Shown: positions 27,634-37,338 of the stretch, piece by piece | Layout of the letters: the number at the start of each line of letters is the position of its first letter | How positions within the stretch are numbered: position 1 is the first letter of the stretch | Assembly: GCA_947471695.1 (NCBI GenBank) | Contig: CANIWY010000001.1 | Span: 1 to 64,000 of the forward strand | Direction: 5' to 3' | DNA from: Nitrosomonadaceae bacterium | GTDB lineage: Bacteria; Pseudomonadota; Gammaproteobacteria; Burkholderiales; Nitrosomonadaceae | DNA: 64,000 bases | Program-made: the position numbers and the translations under genes | The notes under the pieces: generated by a model | The model's database searches: none | What the model was told of the DNA's origin: nothing | Seen by the model: only the letters and a program-made list of their open reading frames with translations

Positions 27634-28575
27634 CTAGCTCTTGGGCAACGGAAAGACTACCGCCTCAACTACGCCGCTCAACTCCTCCACTACCACGCCA
27701 CCTTCCTGCTCCGATCCAATTTGCTTCAGTCGTGATATCACCTCTTGCACCAACACTTCTGGCGCGGAAGCGCCGGCAGTGATACCAATTCGGACCTTCC
27801 CCGCGAGCCACTCCTCCTGCAATTGTTCGGCACGGTCTATCATATAAGAGTCCACGCCGGCATTTCGCGCAACCTCACACAGCCGGTTAGAATTAGAACT
27901 GTTGGTGGAACCAACCACAATCACCAGATCACACTGCTTTACCATCAGCTTGACTGCATCCTGGCGGTTTTGCGTCGCATAGCAAATATCGTCTTTTTTG
28001 GGTCCAACGATTTTTGGAAAACGTTTTTTTAAAGCCTTAATCACTCGCGTAGCATCATCAACCGAGAGCGTGGTCTGGGTGACATACGCTAGGTTGTCAG
28101 GGTTCTTAACTCGTAAGTCGGCGACGTCGTCCTCTGTCTCGACCAGATACATCGCCGGGCCATCCCCCTCAGCTTGCCCCATAGTACCCTCGACTTCCGG
28201 ATGCCCCTGGTGGCCAATCATGATGACTTCCCTCCCCAGATCACGCATCTTCCCAACTTCCATATGAACCTTGGTGACCAGCGGACAAGTTGCATCGAAC
28301 ACCTTGAATTTACGTGCATCAGCCTCACGACGTACCTCATGTGAGACACCATGAGCACTGAAAATCAAAATACTGCCACTGGGCACTTCGTCGAGATTCT
28401 CTACAAATACTGCGCCCTTTTTTTCTAAATTCTGCACTACGAAACGGTTATGAACCACCTCGTGGCGTACATAAATTGGTGCGCCATGCATGGTCAGGGC
28501 CCGCTCGACAATCTCGATCGCGCGATCCACCCCAGCACAAAAGCCTCTGGGGTTTGCAAGTAATACTTTCATCAT
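27634..28575 (-). CDS. ispH: 4-hydroxy-3-methylbut-2-enyl diphosphate reductase
   Basis: This 313-residue protein has the three cluster-binding Cys in context ([36 protein letters not shown]). The catalytic Glu sits in the EVEGTMGQ segment and the diphosphate-binding region includes [10 protein letters not shown]. It performs the last step of the MEP isoprenoid pathway with a [4Fe-4S] cluster. It is the end gene of a convergent pair with thiO (26 bp apart). The 235 bp upstream hold no recognisable gene. Confidence 0.97.
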   Translation of the reverse strand: MMKVLLANPRGFCAGVDRAIEIVERALTMHGAPIYVRHEVVHNRFVVQNLEKKGAVFVENLDEVPSGSILIFSAHGVSHEVRREADARKFKVFDATCPLVTKVHMEVGKMRDLGREVIMIGHQGHPEVEGTMGQAEGDGPAMYLVETEDDVADLRVKNPDNLAYVTQTTLSVDDATRVIKALKKRFPKIVGPKKDDICYATQNRQDAVKLMVKQCDLVIVVGSTNSSNSNRLCEVARNAGVDSYMIDRAEQLQEEWLAGKVRIGITAGASAPEVLVQEVISRLKQIGSEQEGGVVVEELSGVVEAVVFPLPKS

Positions 28576-28810
28576 TGATCATTCTCCATAATTATCTAAC
28601 CTCGTTCTGCGAATATTCTAAAGCATTCGAGCCTTTCTCCAATGAAATTTTCCTATCTGGACATCAGATCCCGAAGGATTTCTAGTGCTCCTCCTAAGAA
28701 ATCTGGTGCTCAGTCCCCTTAGAATGCCTGTAGTTCAGCAGGTTGTTCTTCATGGATCGACTTGTTTTCAATACTTCCTATGCTAAGGCGAGCACTCAAT
28801 AGGAATGCTC

Positions 28811-29680
28811 TTACTCTGCACGGACCTGATCCAGCTGCAAGCACACATCCTTTACTGCCTGCAATATGCGCGGCGTCTGGCGGTGAAGCAAATCAGGGTG
28901 AATAAAAAACAAATGTTTATTCCGCACCGCTTGCATCTGTGGAAACCGTTCCCAGAACGCCCCCATCCCACTTTCAGGTAATACCCCACTAATAATCACC
29001 TGAGGATTAGTTTGCAACAAGCTTTCAGCCGAAATCACTGGCGCTAAGATTGATGCAGCAGCAAATATATTGACCCCTCCACAGCGATTAATGATGTCGC
29101 TGATAATATGGTTACCATTTACTGTCATTAACGGTTGATTCCAAATAAGCAGAAACACGCTGACACGCTGCCGACCGACATAGTTCTGCTTGATCAATTG
29201 AAGCTCTGTCTCAAAGGAGAGCGCCGCGGACTCCGCTTGGACTGGCGTTGCAGCCAACTGCCCAATCAATCGTAATAGTCTCGGAATGTCCTCTAGTCTA
29301 GCCGCCTCGGTGACAAAAACGGGTAAGCCAAGCTTTTCTAGTCTGTCAATATCCGCACCGTTACCACTACCCCATGCAATCACCAGATCAGGTCTAAGCA
29401 TGACCAGTCTCTCCAGATCGAGTCCAGACACCCCCCCAATTTCCGGGATGGCTCTTGTAGATACCGGGTAATCACTCCGACTACTCACTCCCACGAGCTT
29501 ATCACCAGCGCCGGCAGCGTATACCAACTCCGTAATGCTCGGAGAGAGCGAGATGATGCGCCTTGCGGGGCGCTCCAAATGAGTGTGGTGCCCGCGGTCA
29601 TCAGTCAAGCTCAGCGGTACGCTGGCTGAGGTGGCTATACCGATAGACGCATACAAAAATAACGGGGGGAAAGATAGCAA
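28811..29680 (-). CDS. BtuF-like periplasmic binding protein (cobalamin/iron-chelate type)
   Basis: This protein of about 289 residues fits the helical-backbone metal-receptor fold: a signal-like hydrophobic start, the motif RRIISLSPSITELVYAAGA, DLVIAWGSG, and a C-terminal RNKHLFFIHPDLLHRQTPRIL. These are features of BtuF-type vitamin B12 binding proteins. The only canonical start is the TTG at 29680, which leaves a signal peptide without basic residues. The open frame continues upstream through a Lys/Arg-containing stretch with no ATG/GTG/TTG, so the true start is uncertain. No permease or ATPase genes lie nearby. It follows the DAHP synthase gene by about 100 bp. Confidence 0.82.
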   Translation of the reverse strand: MLSFPPLFLYASIGIATSASVPLSLTDDRGHHTHLERPARRIISLSPSITELVYAAGAGDKLVGVSSRSDYPVSTRAIPEIGGVSGLDLERLVMLRPDLVIAWGSGNGADIDRLEKLGLPVFVTEAARLEDIPRLLRLIGQLAATPVQAESAALSFETELQLIKQNYVGRQRVSVFLLIWNQPLMTVNGNHIISDIINRCGGVNIFAAASILAPVISAESLLQTNPQVIISGVLPESGMGAFWERFPQMQAVRNKHLFFIHPDLLHRQTPRILQAVKDVCLQLDQVRAE

Positions 29681-29785
29681 CGCCAGAAAAGCGTGTCTGA
29701 TACTGAGGACTTTTCCTACAAGCGAAAAGCCTCCACGCGAGGATCTTAAAATAAACTGTGCTGCGGAGGAAATGTCAAATGTCCT

Positions 29786-30904
29786 CTAGTCCTGACAATA
29801 ACGCCCAGCAAGCGCCGCGCGCTGCAAATAAGCCTCACGAGCGATGCGAACGTCTTCCAGAAACTGGGGCAGTTCTCTGATTAGTAAAGCCTGCGGCCCA
29901 TCTACCAACGCCTTGCTTGGCACCGGATGAAAGTCCACCAGCACCATATTAGCACCGGCGATAATGCCCTGGGCAGTGACATGCATGATGTCAAGTATTC
30001 CGTCTGGCGAACAAGTACGAGCCCCAACCGAGTGCGATGGGTCAATACATACTGGCATACGAGTCAAGCGCTTGACTACCGGGACATGAGCGAAATCCAC
30101 AAAGTTACGATGGGGGTCTGCCATGTTGGTCTTCATTCCTCGTAGACCAAAAACCACCTTGCGGTTGCCCTCAGAGGCCAGGTATTCGGCCGCGTTAAGG
30201 GACTCGTCTAGGGTGATGCCAAAACCCCGCTTGATCAGCACCGGAAAGTTTTGCTGACGACCAACAATTTTAAGTAGTTCAAAATTCTGCGTGTTGCGAG
30301 TGCCAATTTGCAGCATCACACCGGTTGGGCTACCGGTCTGATTAAGTGCCTCACGAATTTCATCGACATGCGATTCGTGAGTGATCTCCATGGAGATCAC
30401 CTTGATGTCATACTTTCCTGCCAGATCGAATACGTACGGCAGACAGTCCTTGCCGTGTCCCTGAAATGCATAAGGACTGGTGCGGGGTTTGTAGGCCCCC
30501 ATCCGGGCACAGACCTGGCCATGGTCGCGCAATGCTCTTAGCATCATCTCAACATGCTCGGGCGTATCTACCGCGCATAATCCAGCAAATACGTTCAGAG
30601 TATCCTGTCCGAAACGTACGCCGTTATAATCAAAATGTGTTGGCCGATCAACGTCCTTATGGCGGCCCAGAACACGATACTCCTCCGAAACACGAACCAC
30701 TCTCTCTACACACGGCAATCCTTGCACATCCTCAAGCGACAACGCCATGGTGTTGCCAATTAAGTATATCTCGGTCAGGGTCTGCTCGGCTCCAACCTCT
30801 GTATGTATACGGGTAGTAATGCCCAGCATGCCGGATAAGTGTCCCAGTAACCGCTGGTACTTGATGTTATCGGGATGGGTGTCTGGGGTCAGAATCAGTA
30901 TCAT
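29786..30904 (-). CDS. aroF: 3-deoxy-7-phosphoheptulonate synthase (AroF, ACT-like N-terminus)
   Basis: This 372-residue protein has an N-terminal ferredoxin-like regulatory domain (residues 1-70) fused to the KDO8P-synthase-type barrel. It has the motifs AGLCAVDTPEH, GAYKPRTSPYAFQG, VLIKRGFG, and IDPSHSVGAR with metal-binding His. This is the class I-beta DAHP synthase of the shikimate pathway. The leading domain suggests aromatic-amino-acid feedback, though the effector cannot be read from the sequence. It is divergent from miaA across 230 bp that should contain both promoters. Confidence 0.92.
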   Translation of the reverse strand: MILILTPDTHPDNIKYQRLLGHLSGMLGITTRIHTEVGAEQTLTEIYLIGNTMALSLEDVQGLPCVERVVRVSEEYRVLGRHKDVDRPTHFDYNGVRFGQDTLNVFAGLCAVDTPEHVEMMLRALRDHGQVCARMGAYKPRTSPYAFQGHGKDCLPYVFDLAGKYDIKVISMEITHESHVDEIREALNQTGSPTGVMLQIGTRNTQNFELLKIVGRQQNFPVLIKRGFGITLDESLNAAEYLASEGNRKVVFGLRGMKTNMADPHRNFVDFAHVPVVKRLTRMPVCIDPSHSVGARTCSPDGILDIMHVTAQGIIAGANMVLVDFHPVPSKALVDGPQALLIRELPQFLEDVRIAREAYLQRAALAGRYCQD

Positions 30905-31134
30905 AGAAAGTTACCAAGTAGGGGGGTAAATCTACGCCGAGAATCCGCTTGGATTCTAACTGAAAAGGCCACTACCCACCACGACATTGACTCTGGCTTT
31001 TATCATGTTGTGCGGGCTATACTTCTGATTGGAAAGATCATAGGGGTGCGAGACGGCAACATGGCACCCCCCGACTAACCGCCCTCGCTCGCGTTGATTC
31101 GAGTATCACTTACTGTCTTATCTAAATCAAGTAA

Positions 31135-32151
31135 ATGCCGGCACCGAACCAGATGCTCAGAGCTAATACAAACCACCCTCACGCGATCTTCCTCATGGGG
31201 CCGACTGCCAGCGGCAAAAGCGGTGTTGCCCTAGAGGTCGCTCGCCATCTGCCGGTGGAAATCGTTAGCGTGGATTCGGCTCAGGTATACCGTCATATGG
31301 ATATTGGTACTGCTAAACCAAGTACCGAAACCCTGGCCGCGGTACCTCACCACCTGATCGACTTGATCGAGCCATGCGAACGCTACTCCGCAGGGCAATT
31401 TCGAGATGATGCGCTGCTCGCGATGCGAGAGATTACCGAGCGCGGCAATATCCCGTTGCTGGTTGGTGGGACCATGCTCTATTTCAGAGCACTGATGTAT
31501 GGACTATCCGAACTTCCCACTGCCGATAATAAACTTCGCATGACTATCAGCAGCATGGCTGAAGGTCTCGGCTGGCCCGCAATGCACCTCCAGCTCCAGC
31601 AGATTGACCCTGTCAGTGCCACAAGGATTAAGTCAACTGATAGTCAGCGTATTCAGCGCGCGTTGGAGGTGTGCTACCTCGCAGACAAACCAATGTCTGA
31701 GATTTTAACAAAGCCCAGATCTGTCGACTTGCCCTATCAGATCATACATATCGCCCTAATTCCAAGTGAGCGTGAGGTGCTGCACCAGCGAATTTCACAT
31801 CGCTTTGACGAAATGCTCAGTCTGGGGCTGATTGACGAAGTACGCTCCCTCCTTGATAAATTTAAACTTGATCCCGACACCCCTGCAATGCGATGTGTCG
31901 GTTACCGCCAAGTACGGATGTACCTGAATAATGAAGTCAGCAGGAACGAAATGCGGTCAATGGGAATGGCCGCCACCCGCCAACTGGCTAAGCGCCAACT
32001 CACCTGGCTTCGTCCGATGCAAGGACTGCGGGAGTTTGACTGCCTGTCTCAGGATCTTGCACAACAGGTATCAGTATATCTCCAAGCAATCATTTCGGAT
32101 GGGGTAGCGAACTCAAGGTCGCAACAACTTCCAGACCCATATCTTAATTAA
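31135..32151 (+). CDS. miaA: tRNA dimethylallyltransferase
   Basis: This 338-residue protein has the P-loop GPTASGKSGVALE, DSAQVYRHMDIGTAKP, LVGGTMLYFRAL and SQRIQRALEV motifs typical of MiaA. It adds dimethylallyl to A37 of tRNAs reading UNN codons. The 5' region is divergent from aroF. A small BON lipoprotein follows 51 bases after its stop; no hfq gene adjoins. Confidence 0.96.
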   Translation: MPAPNQMLRANTNHPHAIFLMGPTASGKSGVALEVARHLPVEIVSVDSAQVYRHMDIGTAKPSTETLAAVPHHLIDLIEPCERYSAGQFRDDALLAMREITERGNIPLLVGGTMLYFRALMYGLSELPTADNKLRMTISSMAEGLGWPAMHLQLQQIDPVSATRIKSTDSQRIQRALEVCYLADKPMSEILTKPRSVDLPYQIIHIALIPSEREVLHQRISHRFDEMLSLGLIDEVRSLLDKFKLDPDTPAMRCVGYRQVRMYLNNEVSRNEMRSMGMAATRQLAKRQLTWLRPMQGLREFDCLSQDLAQQVSVYLQAIISDGVANSRSQQLPDPYLN

Positions 32152-32202
32152 TTGTTACCCGTTTTCAATCTAATCGAGCTCAATCTCATAAAAGGGGGCT
32201 TC

Positions 32203-32538
32203 ATGAAAAATCACCACAAGTCACTTACGCTGATCATGGTCCTCACCAGCACTCTATTCGTCAGTTCATGCCAGAAGTTTGGTGAGGGTGTGCATAAGAC
32301 CTGGGTTGAGCCGCCGAAAAAAGCACTGGTGGATGACAGCACCCTGACAACCACCGTGAAGTCCTCGTTGCTAACCGACCCAGAACTTAACGGTCTGAAC
32401 TTGCAAGTCGAAGCTCACGCTGGTGAGGTCATACTGAGTGGATTAGTTAAAACTCAAAGCCAGATCGATCGGGTCAACACTCTCACCTGGTTGGTAGAGG
32501 GCGTTAAGAAAGTAGATAACAGAATGAGCATGAAATGA
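32203..32538 (+). CDS. BON-domain lipoprotein
   Basis: Started at the ATG at 32203, preceded by AAAGGGGG (111 residues). The longer frame from 32152 lacks a proper start. It has a lipoprotein signal with lipobox VSSC (Cys23), then one BON domain (about residues 45-110) with the typical DDSTLTTTVKSSLL start and GVKKVDNRMSM end. BON domains bind phospholipid surfaces; OsmY and DolP are relatives. A role in envelope maintenance under stress is likely. Confidence 0.88.
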   Translation: MKNHHKSLTLIMVLTSTLFVSSCQKFGEGVHKTWVEPPKKALVDDSTLTTTVKSSLLTDPELNGLNLQVEAHAGEVILSGLVKTQSQIDRVNTLTWLVEGVKKVDNRMSMK

Positions 32539-32651
32539 TTGTTGTGGGCGCCGCTACTCGCATACAAAACTGCGTTCCGCAGCTCCCAGATGCGAGTTTA
32601 GGTTAGTATGTCTTAGTTATCCTCACCTACGCAGGAGAACTCATCTCGGCC

Positions 32652-34955
32652 ATGGCTCTTTCCCCCCTGCTCCTGTTGCTGTCCACCATCATCGGCACAG
32701 TTCTGCTTATTCCGCCGCTACGGCGAGCGCTTATTTCGAACCATGTACTCAAAATTTTTCGCAATATCCTGCCCCAGGTTTCGCAGACCGAGCAGGAGGC
32801 TCTGGATGCGGGTACCGTTTGGTGGGATGGGGACCTATTCAGCGGCAAGCCCGACTGGAACAAACTCCTATCCTACCCCAAGCCCCAACTAACGGCTGAG
32901 GAGACGGCCTTTCTCGCCGGCCCGGTAGAGCAATTATGCGAAATGTTGGACGAGTGGAAGATCACTCGCGAGCTTCATGATCTGCCGCCTGAGGTCTGGC
33001 AATTCATCAAGCAAAACGGATTTTTTGGCATGATTATCCCGAGGCAATACGGCGGGCACGGGTTTTCTGCGTTGGCCCATTCGGAAGTCGTGATGAAGAT
33101 CGGCTCTCGCAGCGGTACAGCGGCAGTAACAGTGATGGTCCCGAACTCGCTCGGCCCAGCGGAACTTCTGCTGCATTACGGTACCGAAGAACAGAAAAAC
33201 TATTACCTGCCACGCTTAGCAAAAGGGCTGGAAGTTCCCTGCTTCGCACTTACCGGCCCAAGTGCCGGGTCGGATGCAGGCTCAATCCCCGACTCCGGCA
33301 CTGTCTGTCTGGGTGAATTCGATGGCTGTCAGGATGTCTTGGGAATGCGCGTTACCTGGGAAAAGCGCTACATCACATTGGGCCCGGTGGCGACACTACT
33401 GGGGCTAGCATTCAAGCTCTACGATCCCAATGGACTGCTAGGTACCCGAAAAGATCTCGGTATTACACTCGCACTGATTCCCACCAATACCCCAGGTATC
33501 AATATCGGTCGCCGCCATTTTCCCCTAGATGCAGCCTTTCAAAATGGTCCTAACTCTGGTCAGGATGTATTCATCCCGATGAAGTGGGTAATCGGCGGAC
33601 TCGATGGAGTGGGTCTCGGTTGGCGCATGCTGATGAACTGCCTCGCTGCTGGACGCTCGATTTCATTGCCCGCCACGGCTACTAGCGCCGCTAAGCTAGC
33701 GGCCCGTACCAGCGGTGCGTATTGTCGAGTCAGGACTCAGTTTGGTATGCCCATCGGTCGTTTCGAGGGGGTGGAGGAGGCCCTCGCTCGCATCGGTGGA
33801 AATACATATATGATGGATGCGGCTCGAGTGATGACGGCGGGCGCAGTCGATCTAGGGGAAAAGCCCTCGGTCATCTCTGCCATCGTCAAGTACCATCTCA
33901 CTGAGCGCAGCCGGCAGACCATTAATGATGCGATGGATGTACACGGCGGGAAAGGCATCTGCATGGGCCCCAGTAATTATCTTGCACGCACCTACCAACA
34001 GACTCCGGTCGGCATCACGGTGGAGGGTGCAAACATTCTTACTCGCAGTATGATGATATTCGGGCAGGGAGCGGTCCGCTGCCACCCCTATGTGCTTAAG
34101 GAAATTCACGCAGCCAATGACAGCGATGCCAAACGCGCTTCTCTGAACTTTGACCGGACGCTGATGGGCCACCTCTCCTTCAGTGTTGGAAATGGCTTAA
34201 GATCACTATTTCACGGACTAACTGGCTCCTCTCTGGCAAATGCGCCCCTTAATATCGCTCCCGAGGTACGACATTACTACCAGCAACTGAGCCGATTGTC
34301 AGCCTCCTTTGCGTTGGCCGCAGATATCTCCATGCTCGCTCTGGGTGGGACACTCAAACGCAAGGAGAAGCTCTCCGCCCGGTTGGGTGACATTCTAAGT
34401 CTGCTATACCTTTGCTCAGCGACGCTGAAGCGCTTCGAAGATGATGCCCGTCCAACTTCCGATTTGCCATTGCTAAATTGGTCGATACAGGATGCGCTTT
34501 ATCATCTGCAGCAAGCATTCGATGGCTTACTAAATAATTTTCCTAACCGACTCGCGGCATGGGTGCTGCAGTTACTGATATTTCCACTGGGCAAAACGTA
34601 CTCCCCTCCTGAGGATGATCTAGGTCACTTGGTGGCGATGCTGATGCTGGAACCGGGTGATACACGTGACCGCCTGACCGCAGGAATCTATATACCAAGC
34701 TCCTTAGATGAACCCATAGGAGTTTTGGAAAAGGCCCTTCAGTGCGCGACACTATGCGAGATCACGGAGATTAAGGTTCGTACTGCAGTCAAGTCTGGCC
34801 TTATTTCTACGCAAGGTGATGAGAAGACCACTGAAGCGCTGGAGCGGGGTATTATTACTGCCGCTGAAGCGGAATCATTAAAAGAAATGAAGTCACTGCG
34901 CCGACATGTCATCATGGTTGATGACTTTCCATCTGACTTTGGTCCGCAAAAATAA
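32652..34955 (+). CDS. fadE: Acyl-CoA dehydrogenase, FadE type
   Basis: This 767-residue protein is about the length of E. coli FadE (814) and much longer than ordinary 380-residue acyl-CoA dehydrogenases. It has an N-terminal membrane segment (residues 4-22), then the dehydrogenase domains with CFALTGPSAGSDAGS, RTQFGMPIGRFEGVEEALARI and the catalytic-Glu region VEGANILTRSMMIFGQGA, followed by the FadE-specific C-terminal domain. It catalyses the first, FAD-dependent step of beta-oxidation. It is first in the five-gene fatty-acid operon. Confidence 0.95.
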   Translation: MALSPLLLLLSTIIGTVLLIPPLRRALISNHVLKIFRNILPQVSQTEQEALDAGTVWWDGDLFSGKPDWNKLLSYPKPQLTAEETAFLAGPVEQLCEMLDEWKITRELHDLPPEVWQFIKQNGFFGMIIPRQYGGHGFSALAHSEVVMKIGSRSGTAAVTVMVPNSLGPAELLLHYGTEEQKNYYLPRLAKGLEVPCFALTGPSAGSDAGSIPDSGTVCLGEFDGCQDVLGMRVTWEKRYITLGPVATLLGLAFKLYDPNGLLGTRKDLGITLALIPTNTPGINIGRRHFPLDAAFQNGPNSGQDVFIPMKWVIGGLDGVGLGWRMLMNCLAAGRSISLPATATSAAKLAARTSGAYCRVRTQFGMPIGRFEGVEEALARIGGNTYMMDAARVMTAGAVDLGEKPSVISAIVKYHLTERSRQTINDAMDVHGGKGICMGPSNYLARTYQQTPVGITVEGANILTRSMMIFGQGAVRCHPYVLKEIHAANDSDAKRASLNFDRTLMGHLSFSVGNGLRSLFHGLTGSSLANAPLNIAPEVRHYYQQLSRLSASFALAADISMLALGGTLKRKEKLSARLGDILSLLYLCSATLKRFEDDARPTSDLPLLNWSIQDALYHLQQAFDGLLNNFPNRLAAWVLQLLIFPLGKTYSPPEDDLGHLVAMLMLEPGDTRDRLTAGIYIPSSLDEPIGVLEKALQCATLCEITEIKVRTAVKSGLISTQGDEKTTEALERGIITAAEAESLKEMKSLRRHVIMVDDFPSDFGPQK

Positions 34956-35021
34956 CGTGTTGGCACATAAAGAATTATTTATTATGGGCGTCTAGATTTC
35001 TAGGGGCCCCTAAGGGCAGTT

Positions 35022-36845
35022 ATGCCGCAACAAAATTCGGCGCATATCATCACAGTGGAGGCCGCTGGAACGCTGGCCGGCCTATTCAATGAACGCGTCC
35101 ATCGCTCACCGAACGGGGTGGCTTACCGAGACTACGATCCATCGAATGGCAAGTGGCGTGACCACACTTGGATGCAAATGTCCCGGGAGGTTTCCCGCTG
35201 GCAGTTGGCCCTCATCAGTGAGGGCTTAGTCGCAGGAGACCGCATCGCCGTGATGGCAAGAAATTGCCCTGAATGGGTGATGCTGGACCAAGCGGCGCTT
35301 GGCCTAGGTTTAGTGGTAGTACCTCTCTATACAGCCGACCGCGCTGAGAACGCGTCCTATGTCCTGCGCGATGCCGGCGCTAAGATGCTGCTAGTTGAAG
35401 GTATTCCACAGTGGCAGACTCTCTCCGAAATACGCGACCAACTCAGCGGTTTGTTACGGGTAGTAACGATCAGCCCGTTTGCTGAGAATGCCCATCAGGC
35501 AGATCATGACTTGGTTCGAGCGCTGCTTAATTGGTTGCCTCCATCAAGCCAAGCTCGCGAAGTGGCCCATCTCTGCGCACCGAATGACCTTGCCACCATC
35601 ATCTACACTTCAGGCACTTCAGGCCGCCCCAAAGGCGTAATGCTGAGTCATTACAATATACTCAGCAATGCGTATAGCTGCTTGCAAGTTGTACGGGTTG
35701 AGCAATCTGATCTGTTGCTGTCTTTCCTGCCGCTGTCTCATACTTTTGAGCGTACGGCCGGCTACTATCTGCCGATGATGGCTGGAGCTACAGTCGCTCA
35801 TGCCCGTTCAATTGAACAATTACAAGAGGATCTGCTAGTCATTCGGCCCACCCTGCTGATTTCGGTTCCACGCATCTATGAGCGAGTTCATAACGGTGTC
35901 CGTACTAAACTTGAAGGGGGGTCATCTCTCGGCCGATATATATTCGACCTAGCGATCGAGGTTGGTTACAGCCGCTTTGAACGCCAGCAAGGGCGAGCCC
36001 CTTGGCAAGCCTCGCACTTGCTCTGGCCGCTATTGAATAAACTTATTGCTCGCAAGGTGATGGATAAACTGGGTGGGCGCTTACGGATGGCAATGAGCGG
36101 TGGCGCCGCCTTGCCAACAGAGGTTTCGCGTATGTTCATCGGGCTCGGCCTGCCTATTCTGCAAGGATATGGAATGACTGAGAGTAGCCCCGTTGTATGC
36201 ACCAATACCTTCGAAAATAACTTGCCGTCCAGTGTTGGCCCACCCATTCCTGGTGTAACCGTAAAACTGGGTGAACATAATGCCCTGCTAATCCATGGCC
36301 CCAATGTGATGATGGGCTACTGGCATAACCCAGAGGCCACAAAAGCAGTGCTGACGGATGGTGGGTGGCTTAACTCTGGTGATATAGCCCGCATTGATGA
36401 AGAAGGCCGGGTGACCATTACCGGCCGTTTAAAAGAAATCATTGTCATGTCCAATGGAGAAAAAATTCCTCCAGCAGATATGGAAGCGGCAATTTTACGT
36501 GATCCCCTTTTTGATCAGGTCATGCTAATTGGGGAGGGGCGTTCGTATTTGAGTGCTTTGGTGGTATTAAACCCCCGCAACTGGGAGCGACTTGCTTTAC
36601 TGTACCATCTTGAATCTGACCTAGTACCTATGCTGCAGGACTTGCGAGCCAAGGAGGTCGTGCTGGATAAGATCGCTCATCAGATTCGCGAGTTCCCGGG
36701 TTATGCGAAGATCCGCCGCGTTGTTTTGCTTGCCTCACCGTGGACGGTTGAGAATGACATGCTCACGCCGACCCTCAAACTACGACGGGGGCAAGTGCTA
36801 GAGCACTATAAGAACCAGGTTGAAGAGCTCTATGCGGGCCATTAA
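35022..36845 (+). CDS. Long-chain acyl-CoA synthetase (AMP-forming)
   Basis: This 607-residue ANL-superfamily enzyme has the AMP-binding signature TIIYTSGTSGRPKGVMLSH, SFLPLSHTFER, GYGMTESSPV and LKEIIVMSNGEKIPP with the hinge and catalytic Lys region. It belongs to the FAA1/FadD15-like long-chain group rather than the E. coli FadD type. It activates fatty acids to acyl-CoA for the neighbouring FadE. It follows fadE by 66 bp. Confidence 0.93.
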   Translation: MPQQNSAHIITVEAAGTLAGLFNERVHRSPNGVAYRDYDPSNGKWRDHTWMQMSREVSRWQLALISEGLVAGDRIAVMARNCPEWVMLDQAALGLGLVVVPLYTADRAENASYVLRDAGAKMLLVEGIPQWQTLSEIRDQLSGLLRVVTISPFAENAHQADHDLVRALLNWLPPSSQAREVAHLCAPNDLATIIYTSGTSGRPKGVMLSHYNILSNAYSCLQVVRVEQSDLLLSFLPLSHTFERTAGYYLPMMAGATVAHARSIEQLQEDLLVIRPTLLISVPRIYERVHNGVRTKLEGGSSLGRYIFDLAIEVGYSRFERQQGRAPWQASHLLWPLLNKLIARKVMDKLGGRLRMAMSGGAALPTEVSRMFIGLGLPILQGYGMTESSPVVCTNTFENNLPSSVGPPIPGVTVKLGEHNALLIHGPNVMMGYWHNPEATKAVLTDGGWLNSGDIARIDEEGRVTITGRLKEIIVMSNGEKIPPADMEAAILRDPLFDQVMLIGEGRSYLSALVVLNPRNWERLALLYHLESDLVPMLQDLRAKEVVLDKIAHQIREFPGYAKIRRVVLLASPWTVENDMLTPTLKLRRGQVLEHYKNQVEELYAGH

Positions 36846-36892
36846 TCCCCCCGCGAGAATGGCGATTTACTAATCATTAGGATCCGACAAAC

Positions 36893-37309
36893 GTGAAAGT
36901 CAATTCTGAAATCCACGCGTCTCTGCCGACCGGGCGAGATCCCATCCTTCGCATCGTTCCAATGCCGACAGACACTAACTACGCCGGCGATGTTTTCGGA
37001 GGGTGGATCATGGCGCAAGTGGACATTGCGGGCAGTCTGCCAGCGATACGCCGCGCGCGTGGACGGGTAGCAACGGTCGCGGTCAACTCTTTTGTGTTCA
37101 AGCATCCTGTCTTTGTCGGTGATCTGGTGAGTTTCTATGCGGAAGTTATCAAGGTCGGGCGTACATCAATCACAGTCGCTGTAGAGGTTTATGCCCAACG
37201 GGGCCCACGCGAGGGTGGAGCAGAAGTATGCAGCAAGGTGACAGAGGCCGTTTTAACTTATGTAGCCGTGGACGAGCAGCGCAAACCACGAGTCGTTCCA
37301 CAAGAATGA
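36893..37309 (+). CDS. Acyl-CoA thioesterase (hotdog, YciA-like)
   Basis: This 138-residue protein with a GTG start has the hotdog-fold acyl-CoA hydrolase pattern MPTDTNYAGDVFGGWIMAQVDIAG and VNSFVFKHPVFVGDLVSFYAEV. The Asp in AQVDIAG is the likely catalytic acid. It lies inside the beta-oxidation operon and may release CoA from stalled or excess acyl-CoA. The chain-length preference is unknown. Confidence 0.9.
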   Translation: MKVNSEIHASLPTGRDPILRIVPMPTDTNYAGDVFGGWIMAQVDIAGSLPAIRRARGRVATVAVNSFVFKHPVFVGDLVSFYAEVIKVGRTSITVAVEVYAQRGPREGGAEVCSKVTEAVLTYVAVDEQRKPRVVPQE

Positions 37310-37338
37310 GTTGAAGGCCTAATAAGACGGGAGATCAA

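Noticed and set aside
28677..28724. Imperfect direct repeat (TCTAGTGCTC.../TCTGGTGCTC...) upstream of ispH
   Set aside because: It has only two diverged copies of about 20 bases with no inferred role; not enough to call a repeat element or RNA.
28790..28810. Hairpin GAGCA/TGCTC after the BtuF-like gene
   Set aside because: The 5-bp stem with an 11-base loop and no T-run is too weak for a terminator call.
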